Source: GCA-2683825 sp965662355
GTDB taxonomy: Bacteria; Planctomycetota; UBA1135; GCA-002686595
Direction: 5' to 3'
Assembly: GCA_965662355.1 (NCBI GenBank)
Contig: CBFIHP010000004.1
Coordinates: forward strand, 62,001 to 126,000
Length of the DNA: 64,000 nucleotides
Shown: positions 27,356 through 35,517 of the stretch, in pieces
How positions within the stretch are numbered: position 1 is the first letter of the stretch
Layout: every line of letters starts with the position of its first letter
Program-made: the position numbers and the translations under genes
Notes under the pieces: generated by a model
What the model saw: only the letters and a program-made list of their open reading frames with translations
The model's database searches: none
What the model was told of the DNA's origin: nothing

Positions 27356-27478
27356 GGCCGAACCGATCTATCGAGACCGGTTCGGCTTCATTTTTTGAGG
27401 CGACCCTACGAGAGCATGACGCCGGCGATCTCCCGCGCGATCCTGGCCGCGACCATCGCGGTCATGCCGCTCGGATCG
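27356..27478. repeat. 123-bp direct repeat, right copy
   Basis: Identical to 24230-24352. It includes the intrinsic terminator and 73 bases of the 3' end of the arginase-like gene, and is the original copy, since the gene continues intact to its right. Confidence 0.95.
27357..27396 (+). terminator. Intrinsic terminator facing the arginase-like gene
   Basis: GCCGAACCG (27357-27365) pairs with CGGTTCGGC (27378-27386), followed by TTCATTTTTT. It is oriented to stop rightward transcripts, such as that of the propeller lipoprotein, before they enter the oppositely oriented arginase-like gene. On the other strand the same stem is preceded by an A-tract and may act in both directions. Confidence 0.8.
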
Positions 27479-28215
27479 CGAACCGGATTCAGCTCGACGA
27501 CATCGGCGCCGATGAGCGACACCGAATCCCGCCCCAGGGTGTGCAAGACCTCCAGCACCTGGCGCGTGGACGCCCCCCCGGGTTCCCAGTGCGAGACCCC
27601 GGGCGCGAAGGCCGGGTCCAGCACGTCGAGATCCACGGAGACATACAAAGCTCCTTCGAAGTCCATGCCGCGGATGCGATCCCACTGCTCCATCTCGATG
27701 ACTTCGACGCCGAAACGCGCGCTCTGTTCGCGCAGGTGATCGGTCAGGGTGCGGATACCTATCTGCACGAGCCGTGTCGCCAACCCTTGTTCCATGATCC
27801 GCGCGAACGGGCTGGCATGGGAATGGGGGTTGCCATCAAATTCGTCGTAGAGATCGGAATGGGCGTCGAAGTGCAGAATCGTGAACTCGCCGTGGACGCG
27901 TTGATGGGCTTGCACGACGGGATAGGTGATGGCGTGGTCGCCGCCGAGAACGAGTAGGCGCTCGCCCTGCTCCAGGCGCGCGCGCACTCCTTCTTCCAGA
28001 CGCTGCCAATCATCACCCTCGGGCCCGAGGTCGAGATCTCCTCCATCCCGCAACACGCCCTGCGCACCGAGATCCACTCCGGATTCGCTCCAGAGATTGG
28101 CTGACTCGCTATGTAGTGCGGCTCGAATCGCCGCGGGAGCCTGGGCCGCTCCGCGGAGAAAGGATGAGTTCGCGTCGGACGGTGCGCCGAGGAGCGTGAC
28201 GGAGCGCCGACTCAC
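27406..28215 (-). CDS. Arginase/agmatinase family protein
   Basis: 269 residues from GTG 28215; the frame is open further upstream, but that sequence is the shadow of the preceding gene, and conservation begins at VSRRSVTLLGAPSD. The dinuclear manganese site is complete: GGDHAITYP, DAHSDLYDEF and SVDLDVLDPAFAPGVSHWEPGG. Members hydrolyse guanidino groups (arginine, agmatine, formiminoglutamate) and release urea or formamide; the substrate cannot be told from motifs alone. Its start overlaps the stop of the arylsulfotransferase-like gene (GTGA), so translation is coupled. Its 3' end is duplicated at 24280-24352. Confidence 0.9.
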   Translation of the reverse strand: MSRRSVTLLGAPSDANSSFLRGAAQAPAAIRAALHSESANLWSESGVDLGAQGVLRDGGDLDLGPEGDDWQRLEEGVRARLEQGERLLVLGGDHAITYPVVQAHQRVHGEFTILHFDAHSDLYDEFDGNPHSHASPFARIMEQGLATRLVQIGIRTLTDHLREQSARFGVEVIEMEQWDRIRGMDFEGALYVSVDLDVLDPAFAPGVSHWEPGGASTRQVLEVLHTLGRDSVSLIGADVVELNPVRDPSGMTAMVAARIAREIAGVMLS

Positions 28216-29735
28216 TTGGAAACGAGGTTGCGTACGGCTGGGTGGTCCAGGGCAACGCGCGTTGCACGGAAGAGGGACTGGGGCGGCACGGAAGGCTGCC
28301 CCTTCTTGGTCGGTGCATCTCCACCGACCGGGTTGATGAAATCCCACACGATCTCGTACTCGGATGTCACCTCGAAAACCCGCCCCTTCGCACCCTCGCA
28401 GATCAGGGTGTTGCCGTTGGGAAGCCGTTGCGCGCCGGAGATGAAGGCGCTGAAGAAATTCCCACGATCCACATAGATCCAAGAGGGCTGGTCGGGGCCG
28501 AAGGACTGACCCGGTTGGCGCTCGAAGCCCTCCTTCGCATCGAAGGGCAGATGCAGTTCCTCGACCGATGAGTAGCTTCCGTCCCGTCCACTACCGTTGT
28601 TGAAGAGCAAGAGCCGCAGGTCATCCGCTCCCCCCAGCCAAGAGGGGTCGTGCTGGTAGAAGAGAGCACGGTCTCCGAGGCCGCCCGTTCCGTAGTTGCG
28701 TGGGTTGCCCCAGCGATAGAGAAGCCCGCCGCCTTTTCCGAAGCGCCCTCCCGAGTTGTAGGCCGTGTCATCCGTGGAGAGTGAATGGTCGATCACCCAG
28801 ACCTCGTTCAGGTTCGGGGTACTCAGCACGATGAGATCCAGATCCGGGTGGTAGTTCACCGCGTTCGTGTGCAACCAGTCGGGAAGGGTCGAACGCGAGT
28901 TCTGCGCGGGCGCGCCGTCCTTTTCTTTCTCTTCCTCTTCCTCCTCTTCGCCAGCGTAGCCCGTGGCGCGCATCTGATCCTCGATCTCCTCCTTGCTCTT
29001 CTTCTCCTCCGCGCTCATCGCGGGTTGGCCACGGTGATCGGCGTTGATGTCGATCAGCTCGGGGTGATCGGAGATCGAGCCAAAGTTTTCCTTGTCGGGA
29101 TCGAAGTCCTGGATCAGGTGATCCCAGGCGTGCCATTCCCAGACGATCTCGGCGTCGTCGGGCAAGATCGGACGCAACTCGTAGACGGCATCGGTCCACA
29201 TGCCCTTGTCGGTGATCGCCTTCGGGTCGCGGCCAAATTCGATCGCGTCCTCGCGATAGCGATGCTCCCAGGCGATGGCGAGAAAGTTGCCGTTCGGCAA
29301 CACCGCGATATCGTGGTGCAACGTTTGATAGTCATCCGCCATGACGTAATCCCAGACCAGCTCGCCGTCCCAGGAAAATCGCTGCAAACGCCCGCTCATG
29401 CCGCCACCGTTGAAACGCGGGTTGTCGGGTACGAGTGCGGAGCGCACGAGACTGCCATCCTCCAGGAGGTACGACAAACCGCCCGCGTTCTCTCCCGAGT
29501 CCCACGTGTGGACGATCTCACCCCCCATGTCGACGAGCACCGTCTTGGTCGAGCTGAGTGGGTTGATCAGGGTGTAGCCCGCAAAGGCCCCGTCGGAGCG
29601 AGACTGCAAACCGGGGTTCGGCTGGACCTCTTCGAGACCCGCACCCTCCTGGGCGGAGGAGTCCTGGGGAGCGATCCCGAAAGCCAGGGCGCTGAGAAGG
29701 GTGGCGAGGAAAGCGCGCGTCGGGTGGAGTCTCAT
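28212..29735 (-). CDS. Secreted arylsulfotransferase (ASST)-like protein
   Basis: 507 residues from ATG 29735 (an ATG three codons upstream is possible), with a signal peptide ending near SSAQEG. The propeller-type motifs of the ASST family are visible: TVLVDMGGEIVHTWDSGEN, RLQRFSWDGELVWDYVM, HHDIAVLPNGNFLAIAWE and IVWEWHAWDHL, the last holding conserved His residues. A Glu/Lys-rich insertion with a run of Glu occurs near residue 245 (GEEEEEEEKEKDG). Classic ASSTs move sulfate between phenols in the periplasm; many relatives lack activity data. It is coupled by overlap to the arginase-like gene, an unusual partner. Confidence 0.85.
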   Translation of the reverse strand: MRLHPTRAFLATLLSALAFGIAPQDSSAQEGAGLEEVQPNPGLQSRSDGAFAGYTLINPLSSTKTVLVDMGGEIVHTWDSGENAGGLSYLLEDGSLVRSALVPDNPRFNGGGMSGRLQRFSWDGELVWDYVMADDYQTLHHDIAVLPNGNFLAIAWEHRYREDAIEFGRDPKAITDKGMWTDAVYELRPILPDDAEIVWEWHAWDHLIQDFDPDKENFGSISDHPELIDINADHRGQPAMSAEEKKSKEEIEDQMRATGYAGEEEEEEEKEKDGAPAQNSRSTLPDWLHTNAVNYHPDLDLIVLSTPNLNEVWVIDHSLSTDDTAYNSGGRFGKGGGLLYRWGNPRNYGTGGLGDRALFYQHDPSWLGGADDLRLLLFNNGSGRDGSYSSVEELHLPFDAKEGFERQPGQSFGPDQPSWIYVDRGNFFSAFISGAQRLPNGNTLICEGAKGRVFEVTSEYEIVWDFINPVGGDAPTKKGQPSVPPQSLFRATRVALDHPAVRNLVSK

Positions 29736-29848
29736 GGTCACCATCCTGCCAGAATCGGCCCCTCTGGTGTGTCAGAGCCCCGTTCGGGATCAACCCCCAC
29801 CGGGGGTACTTGATGCGGGACCACCCCCAAGATATGGTGTCCGCCCCC

Positions 29849-30568
29849 ATGAAAGAGCCCCACCGCATCTACCTCGTCGGCGCCCATTCCACCGGCAAGA
29901 CCACCCTGGCGCGCTGGATCCGCGACACCTATTCGATCCCGATGATCTCGGAGGTCGCCCGGCTTGTTCTGGCGGAGATGGAGGCCCAGCTCGATTCGCT
30001 GCGCACGGACATCGCCCTGGTGGATCGCTACCAACGCGAAGTCTACCTGCGCCAGCTCGAGGCCGAGGCCAACTGCGCGGGCTCTTTCGTATCCGATCGG
30101 GCCTTCTGCAACCTGGCCTACGCGGCCCAGCACGCGACGATCACGTCCGACATCTTCGCCGATCCGCGTCTGCGCGATTACATGGAGACCGTACGCCACG
30201 GCATCGTGATGTTCCTGCGGCCCCATCCCGAGCTGTTGAAGTGCGACGGCGTGCGCGAGAAGCTCGACTGGGAAGAGGTGCTGCGTATCGACGGCATGGT
30301 CAAGCTGCTGCTCGAGATGTTCGACGTGCCCTACATCCCGGTCGCCTCGCTGGCCATGCAAGAGCGCATCCGACTGGTGGAGCGCGTCCTGGATCTGGCC
30401 GGCGTTCCGCATCCTGCGAACCAGTCCGAAGCCGTCTTGGCTCCCTACCCGCTGCGTGCCGCGAGCTCCCACGACTCACGCGCTACGAACGGTAACGGCG
30501 GACCGCGCGAGAAACGCGTCCCGCTGAACACCAACCAAAAGTCCAGCGAGACCGTCGCGGTCAGCTAA
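29849..30568 (+). CDS. P-loop ATPase of the AAA_28/NadR-like type
   Basis: 239 residues from ATG 29849; the frame is open upstream but conservation starts here. The Walker A loop is GAHSTGKTT at residues 11-19, followed by SEVARLVLAEM, and FVSDRAFCNLAYA in the position of the kinase-like Walker B/lid of NadR C-terminal domains and AAA_28 proteins. Such proteins phosphorylate small molecules such as nucleosides, but no substrate can be assigned. The C-terminal ~50 residues are Ser/Asn/Pro-rich and probably disordered. It is divergent from the arylsulfotransferase-like gene and ends 4 bases from the opposing nucleotidyltransferase gene. Another AAA_28-like gene lies at 44481-45035. Confidence 0.8.
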   Translation: MKEPHRIYLVGAHSTGKTTLARWIRDTYSIPMISEVARLVLAEMEAQLDSLRTDIALVDRYQREVYLRQLEAEANCAGSFVSDRAFCNLAYAAQHATITSDIFADPRLRDYMETVRHGIVMFLRPHPELLKCDGVREKLDWEEVLRIDGMVKLLLEMFDVPYIPVASLAMQERIRLVERVLDLAGVPHPANQSEAVLAPYPLRAASSHDSRATNGNGGPREKRVPLNTNQKSSETVAVS

Positions 30569-30571
30569 GGG

Positions 30572-31333
30572 TCACGCGAAGGCCGCCCGGGCCTCGGCGA
30601 AACTCTCCTTGTTGCCGATGTCGAACCAGGTGCCCTCGAAGAGCGAGCCTTCCATCGGTACACGCTGGTGCAGCCATTCCATCAGATAGCCCGGAGCATC
30701 GTGATGGGCACCGGAGGCGAGATACTCGTCGAGCAGGCCGGGTAGCTCGGCCGGCAGGAAGTACACCGCAATCGCTGCCAGATTGGTCTTCGGCTGAGTG
30801 GGTTTCTCGCGGAACGACGTGACCCGGCCCTTTGCGTCGATGGTGACCTCGTTGTAGCGCTTGGGCGGAACCGGTTCGGGGATGTGACGCAGCATCAGCT
30901 GGCCTCGGCCACTGGCGAGAAAGCGCTCCTCGAACGGGGCTAGATCGAAGTCGAACAGATTGTCACCGGCGACGACGACGTGACCGCTCACGTCGCGCTG
31001 TGGCGCTTCGCGCAGCGCCAGCTGCAAGTCACGAATCGCGCCCAGGGGCGCTTGATCGTCGGTCACACCGTCGTTGACGAGCGTCAAGGAGAGGTGCGCG
31101 CCGAGGGTTTCGCGCCACTGCACGAAATCAGCGTGGAAGCGGCCATTGGCGACGACGATGCCATCGCTCACATGGTTGCAGGCCTCCACCTGCTGGACGA
31201 GTCGCGTCAGGAGCGGTGCGCCACCGACCTCGAGCAGCGGCTTGGCCTTGTCGCGGGTCAGGGGATACATCCGGGTTCCAAACCCAGCGGCAAGGAAGAC
31301 AGCTCGCAATCCCCCGTCCCTTGCGTCCGTCAC
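30572..31333 (-). CDS. Sugar-1-phosphate nucleotidyltransferase
   Basis: 253 residues. The N-terminus carries the hallmark of NTP_transferase enzymes, AVFLAAGFGTRMYPLTRDKAKPLL, with the G-x-G-T-R-x-x-P loop for the nucleotide and the catalytic Lys in DKAKPLL. Further core motifs are VVAGDNLFDFDLAPF (the metal-binding Asp) and SFREKPTQPKTNLAAIAVYF. It makes an NDP-sugar from a sugar phosphate and NTP in the cytoplasm. Its ATG overlaps the stop of the GHMP kinase gene (31330-31333), so kinase and nucleotidyltransferase form one two-gene unit for activating a free sugar. Confidence 0.92.
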   Translation of the reverse strand: MTDARDGGLRAVFLAAGFGTRMYPLTRDKAKPLLEVGGAPLLTRLVQQVEACNHVSDGIVVANGRFHADFVQWRETLGAHLSLTLVNDGVTDDQAPLGAIRDLQLALREAPQRDVSGHVVVAGDNLFDFDLAPFEERFLASGRGQLMLRHIPEPVPPKRYNEVTIDAKGRVTSFREKPTQPKTNLAAIAVYFLPAELPGLLDEYLASGAHHDAPGYLMEWLHQRVPMEGSLFEGTWFDIGNKESFAEARAAFA

Positions 31334-32247
31334 GGTCGCGGCTCGGCAACGCCCGGGATCAAGGTCTTGTAGCCTTGGTCCTCGAACACGCGGCGAAGCT
31401 CGTCCATGTGTTCGGGGCGATCGGGCAGGGCCAGAATCGAACCTCCCGAGCCGCAGAACTTCGTCGCGGCTCCCATGTCCCGGCCGATCTCGATCATCGC
31501 TCGATCGACCGGCTGGATTTCGAAGAGCTGGGCCCGCAGATCGAAGTTGCGATCGATCAAGCCATGCAAGTGCGCGCGATCGCGTGCCTCTAGCGCGCGT
31601 CGGCCCTGCTCGGCAAGCTCTCCCAGCTCCTCGACGACGGTTCGGATCGACTCGTCACCTTCCAGGAAGCGCTCATAGATCGGGCCGTGAACATCGCCCG
31701 AGCTGAGACCCGGTTCGCCGGACCATACGAGAAGGAACTCGGGCAAGAGACCCGGATCGAGCCGCTGCGTGGAACTGGGCGCAAAGGGGCGCGAAAAGTC
31801 CATGGCCACAAGCCCCTCGAACGATTGCACCAGCCGATCGAGAGCACCGGCGCGGATCCCGAGCTCGTCGACCTCGGTCTGGAGGACCAGCTGGGCCACG
31901 CGGGCGCGGGACCAGGAGACGTCGAACCAGCGCTGCCACGCGCGGAAGGCGGCCGTCAGAACCGCGCTGGATCCGGACAGCCCCGAGCGCAAGGGAATGT
32001 TCGTTTCGACCTCGAGGGCAAAGTCCTGGCCGTGGAGCTGGGCCCCCGACTCGCGCAGGACCGGCTCGGCAACACGCCAACCTGCCTGCAAGATGTCCCC
32101 CTCCAGCGGCTTCTGCTCATCGGAGCGAAGGCGCACGGTGGCCTTCAACTGGCGTACCGCGAACCCGATGCCCTTGCCGGCATAGATGTCCGAGGGGTTG
32201 CCCAGGAGGCCCACACGCGCGTGGGCAAAGGTCTCGATCGAGTGCAT
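31330..32247 (-). CDS. GHMP-family sugar kinase, glucuronokinase-like
   Basis: 305 residues from ATG 32247; the open frame upstream has no family character. The GHMP signature is at residues 85-95 (PLRSGLSGSSA). The N-terminal ARVGLLGNPSDIYAGKGIG resembles the start of plant glucuronokinases and related sugar-1-kinases. The C-terminal GHMP motif is present as AATKFCGSGGSILAL. It would phosphorylate a sugar at C1 for the downstream nucleotidyltransferase, which overlaps it by 4 bases. Glucuronate is the likeliest guess, but galactose-, fucose- or heptose-type substrates are also possible. No ribosome-binding site is visible. Confidence 0.85.
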   Translation of the reverse strand: MHSIETFAHARVGLLGNPSDIYAGKGIGFAVRQLKATVRLRSDEQKPLEGDILQAGWRVAEPVLRESGAQLHGQDFALEVETNIPLRSGLSGSSAVLTAAFRAWQRWFDVSWSRARVAQLVLQTEVDELGIRAGALDRLVQSFEGLVAMDFSRPFAPSSTQRLDPGLLPEFLLVWSGEPGLSSGDVHGPIYERFLEGDESIRTVVEELGELAEQGRRALEARDRAHLHGLIDRNFDLRAQLFEIQPVDRAMIEIGRDMGAATKFCGSGGSILALPDRPEHMDELRRVFEDQGYKTLIPGVAEPRP

Positions 32248-32500
32248 TAGGAGGAGATTAGTCGCGGGGTGAGCGGGCCACAATGCGGCGGATCGCTTGT
32301 GCGGGCCTGCGAGGCACCCTCGAAGACCGCATCGAAACATCGAAGTCCGTGGGTTGAGAAGAAACGCTGCTTCCCGTTGCTATCCTCTCTCCGAAGGGAA
32401 TTCCCCCGCCTGAGGGGGTATTTCACAGCATTCCGCGCCCCTCCCCCTCGAAACCAGCGCCTTGTCTGAAAACGAACGCTCGAAAGCGCGTGGATTCCCG

Positions 32501-33859
32501 ATGGTCCACCCCCCCGATCCTCTGGTTCTAGAAGAGGAGCGGCGTTGGCTCGCGGAGGTCGAGAAGAAGGGCGTTCTCTCGCGCTCGTTCGCTTTGCTTT
32601 CGCGGGGCGGCCCGGGCTACCTGCAGAGCGCCATGACCCTGGGCGGCGGATCCGCCTCGGCCAGCCTCCTGGCCGGTGCGGCCTTCGGGTACGACCTCCT
32701 GTGGGTGGCGCCACTCGGGATGATCATCGGCACGATCATGATGGCCGCCGTCGCCCATCAGACGCTCTCGACCGGGTTGCGCCCCTTCGAAGCCATGCGC
32801 GTGCATGCGGGTGGCGTCTTTGCCTGGGGTTGGGCGATCGGGGCCTTGCTGGCTTCGATCGTGTGGCACTTCGCACAGTACTCGCTGGCCTCGGCGGTGA
32901 TCGTCGACATGGGTGCGGTGGTCGACACGACGATCCCGCGGGGCATGGCCGGGGTTCTCATCCTGATCTGGGCCGTGATAACCGCCCAGCTCTACGGTAG
33001 CCGCTCGAAGTGGACAGCGCGTTTCGATCGCTTCCTGAAGGTCATGATCTGGATGATCGTTCTCTCCTTCGGGTTAGTCGCGGTCAAGGCGGGCATCGAT
33101 AACCCCGGTGCAATCCTGCGTGGCTTCTTCGCCTTCGAGTTTCCCGATGACCGCGGTGACGTTACGTCGGCGGCGTTGATCATCAGCGGACTCGCGGCGG
33201 CGGTCGGCGTCAACATGGTGTTTCTCTATCCCTACACACTCTTGGCGCGGGGCTGGGGCAAGGAACATCGGCGGCTCGCACGGTTCGATCTCGTGTTCGG
33301 CATGTTGGTGCCGTACATCTTCGCTACCGCCCTGATCGTCATCGCCGCCGCCGCGACGATTCACACGGATTTTTCGGGCACGCGCCTCAGCCCGGTCGAA
33401 GCGGCCAATACGCTGGCCAGCATCATCGGCCCCGCCTGGGGCCGCATCATCTTCCACTTCGGCATCCTCAGCATGGTGCTGACGACGATCACGATGCACA
33501 TGATCTGCGCCGGCTTCTGCTGCAGCGAGATGTTCGGCTGGGAGTTCGGCAGCATGAAGTACCGCCTGGCCGTGCTGATACCGACACCCGGCTTGCTCGG
33601 ATGCTTCTTCTGGAGCGAGATGAGTGTGTGGCTCGCGGTCCCGACCAGCGTCATCGCGGGCTTCATGCTTCCCCTGGCGTATCTCGGCTTCATCAAGCTG
33701 CAACGCAATCGCGCGTATCTCGGCGAGGACATGCCTCGTGGAGGCCGAGGGGTTGTGTGGCTGGGTGGAATGGTCCTGGCCACGACGGTGATGGTCGCGT
33801 TCCTCGGCTGGTACCTCTTGACCAAGGGGCCCGGATTCCTGGAGCGGCTGGGGCTGTAG
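32501..33859 (+). CDS. Nramp-like membrane transporter with altered metal motifs
   Basis: 452 residues from ATG 32501 (TTG 32462 is an alternative), with about 11 hydrophobic helices. The start of the core, RGGPGYLQSAM...GAAFGYDLLWV, matches the first helix of the Nramp/MntH family. However, the metal-binding D-P-G-N of that helix is replaced by LGGGSAS. The expected M-P-H of the sixth helix is replaced by GVNMVFLYPY, followed by the family's LLARGWGKEHRR. It therefore belongs to the Nramp fold superfamily but probably does not carry Mn or Fe in the standard way. It is divergent from the sugar kinase gene across 253 bases. Confidence 0.82.
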   Translation: MVHPPDPLVLEEERRWLAEVEKKGVLSRSFALLSRGGPGYLQSAMTLGGGSASASLLAGAAFGYDLLWVAPLGMIIGTIMMAAVAHQTLSTGLRPFEAMRVHAGGVFAWGWAIGALLASIVWHFAQYSLASAVIVDMGAVVDTTIPRGMAGVLILIWAVITAQLYGSRSKWTARFDRFLKVMIWMIVLSFGLVAVKAGIDNPGAILRGFFAFEFPDDRGDVTSAALIISGLAAAVGVNMVFLYPYTLLARGWGKEHRRLARFDLVFGMLVPYIFATALIVIAAAATIHTDFSGTRLSPVEAANTLASIIGPAWGRIIFHFGILSMVLTTITMHMICAGFCCSEMFGWEFGSMKYRLAVLIPTPGLLGCFFWSEMSVWLAVPTSVIAGFMLPLAYLGFIKLQRNRAYLGEDMPRGGRGVVWLGGMVLATTVMVAFLGWYLLTKGPGFLERLGL

Positions 33860-33993
33860 CCACGAAACACGGCCTTTCGGTCGACGGCGCCCCACCCGGT
33901 GCTGCAGAATGGCCCGCAGCGGCGGGCTGGGCCTGGCGCCTGCCCCGTCTCCCCTACGCCCCACCGAAAACGCCTGCGCTCAGGAGCCCTGAT

Positions 33994-34272
33994 ATGCCCA
34001 AAGCATCCGCCCGCCACATCCTCGTGCCTTCCGAGCAGCTCTGCCAAGAGCTGAAGACCAAGATCGAAGGCGGCGAGAACTTCGCCGACCTCGCAGAACA
34101 GCACTCGACGTGCCCCTCGGGCCAACAGGGCGGCAACCTGGGTGAGTTCGGTCCCGGACAGATGGTGAAGGAGTTCGACGAGGTCGTCTTCAGCGCACCG
34201 CTGAACCAGGTGCAAGGCCCGGTCAAGACGCAGTTCGGCTTTCACCTGCTCGAGATCACGGATCGCGCCTAG
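33994..34272 (+). CDS. ppiC: Small cytoplasmic parvulin-type peptidyl-prolyl isomerase
   Basis: 92 residues from ATG 33994, preceded by AGGAG at good spacing. It is a stand-alone parvulin domain, the length of E. coli PpiC: ASARHILVPS, IEGGENFADLAEQHSTCPS, GGNLGEFGPGQMVKEFDE, GPVKTQFGFHLLEI. The two His residues of the active-site tetrad and the Cys in STCPS are present. No signal peptide, so it acts in the cytoplasm. It catalyses cis-trans isomerisation of prolyl bonds. It is read in the same direction as the transporter upstream and the Gfo/Idh/MocA gene 39 bases downstream, and may share their transcript. Confidence 0.9.
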   Translation: MPKASARHILVPSEQLCQELKTKIEGGENFADLAEQHSTCPSGQQGGNLGEFGPGQMVKEFDEVVFSAPLNQVQGPVKTQFGFHLLEITDRA

Positions 34273-34311
34273 GCCGAACGATTCATGAACTCGCACGCGT
34301 AGCAAGAGCCC

Positions 34312-35517
34312 ATGCCTACTCGCCCCACTCTGCGCGTCGGCCTGGTCGGCGCGGGCTTTCTCGCGCGCACCCGCGCACGATGCTGGCGCAAGGTTCACGG
34401 TGTCGACGTCCGCTTGAACGCGGTCGCTGCAAGCTCGAAGGCGAACGCGGATGCCTTCGCCAAGCAATGGGACATCCCCCGCTGCCTCGACGCGGCAGCG
34501 TTGATCGAAAGTGACGAAATCGACCTGGTCGATCTTTGCGTTCCGAACAACCTGCATCGATCACTCTCCGAGAGCGCCTCGAACGCCGGCAAGCAGGTGC
34601 TCTGCACCAAGCCCTTGACCGCGTACGTCGGCCAAGACCTGCCCGACCCCAAGTACGCCGCATCGCAGGATCCCGCGCAGATGTACCGCGTCGCCGTGGC
34701 CGATGCGCGCGCCATGGTCACGGCAGCCAAGCAGTCCAATGCTCCGCTGCACTACGGCGAGAACTGGATCTATGCCCCTTCGATTCAACGCGCGGCCCAA
34801 CTCGGTGCGAGCGCCGCGGGAGTGATCCTCGAGATGCACGGGTGGGAAGCGCACTCGGGCTCCCACGCTGCCTACAGTCGCATGTGGCGCAACGCCGGTG
34901 GCGGCGCCTTGATCCGGCTGGCCGCACACCCCATCGGCGCCATGATCTGGCTGAAGCTCCGTGAGGGCCTGCGCCGGAATGGCGCTCCGATTCGCGTCGC
35001 CTCGGTCACGGCCGAAGTCGCGGACTTGACCAGGAACCCCGGTCTGAACGAGGGCAACACCGAGGTCGCTTCCGATTGGAACGAGGTCGAGAACTGGGGT
35101 GCGATCTTCCTCAACTTCGAGGATGGCTCGCGCGGAGTGGCTCACGGTTCGGACGTGCTCTTGGGCGGCATGCAAAGCCACCTGCGAGTGCTCGCCAGCG
35201 ACCATCAGCTTGAGTGCAACCTCAGCCCCAATGATCTTCTACGCACGTACGCGACCGAGGATGGAGCCTTCGGCGACGAGTACATGATGGAAAAACTACA
35301 CGGCCAGGCGGGCTGGTCCACGGCCATGCCCGACGAGGATTGGACCTCGGGCCAGCAAGGCCTTTGCCAGGGCGTTGCCGAGGCTGCCGTCGAGAACCGC
35401 GAATCCGAATCGACCGGCGAGATCGGCCTGGAGGTAACCAAGGTCATCTATGCAGGCTATCTATCCGCCCGCACGGGCAGACGCGTGACCTTGAGCGAGC
35501 TCGAAGACGAAGCATGA
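34312..35517 (+). CDS. Gfo/Idh/MocA family oxidoreductase
   Basis: 401 residues. The N-terminal Rossmann fold is clear: RVGLVGAGFLARTRARCWRK, with the glycine-rich NAD(P) loop, then ESDEIDLVDLCVPNNLHRS and GKQVLCTKPLTAYVGQD. In the last motif the E-K-P of the family is changed to T-K-P. The C-terminal Gfo/Idh/MocA-C domain follows (YGENWIYAPSIQRAAQ). Such enzymes oxidise or reduce sugars or inositols at a ring carbon. Its stop overlaps the ATG of the DUF1080 gene (ATGA at 35514-35517), which fits a joint role in sugar breakdown, since DUF1080 members include 3-keto-disaccharide hydrolases. Confidence 0.9.
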   Translation: MPTRPTLRVGLVGAGFLARTRARCWRKVHGVDVRLNAVAASSKANADAFAKQWDIPRCLDAAALIESDEIDLVDLCVPNNLHRSLSESASNAGKQVLCTKPLTAYVGQDLPDPKYAASQDPAQMYRVAVADARAMVTAAKQSNAPLHYGENWIYAPSIQRAAQLGASAAGVILEMHGWEAHSGSHAAYSRMWRNAGGGALIRLAAHPIGAMIWLKLREGLRRNGAPIRVASVTAEVADLTRNPGLNEGNTEVASDWNEVENWGAIFLNFEDGSRGVAHGSDVLLGGMQSHLRVLASDHQLECNLSPNDLLRTYATEDGAFGDEYMMEKLHGQAGWSTAMPDEDWTSGQQGLCQGVAEAAVENRESESTGEIGLEVTKVIYAGYLSARTGRRVTLSELEDEA

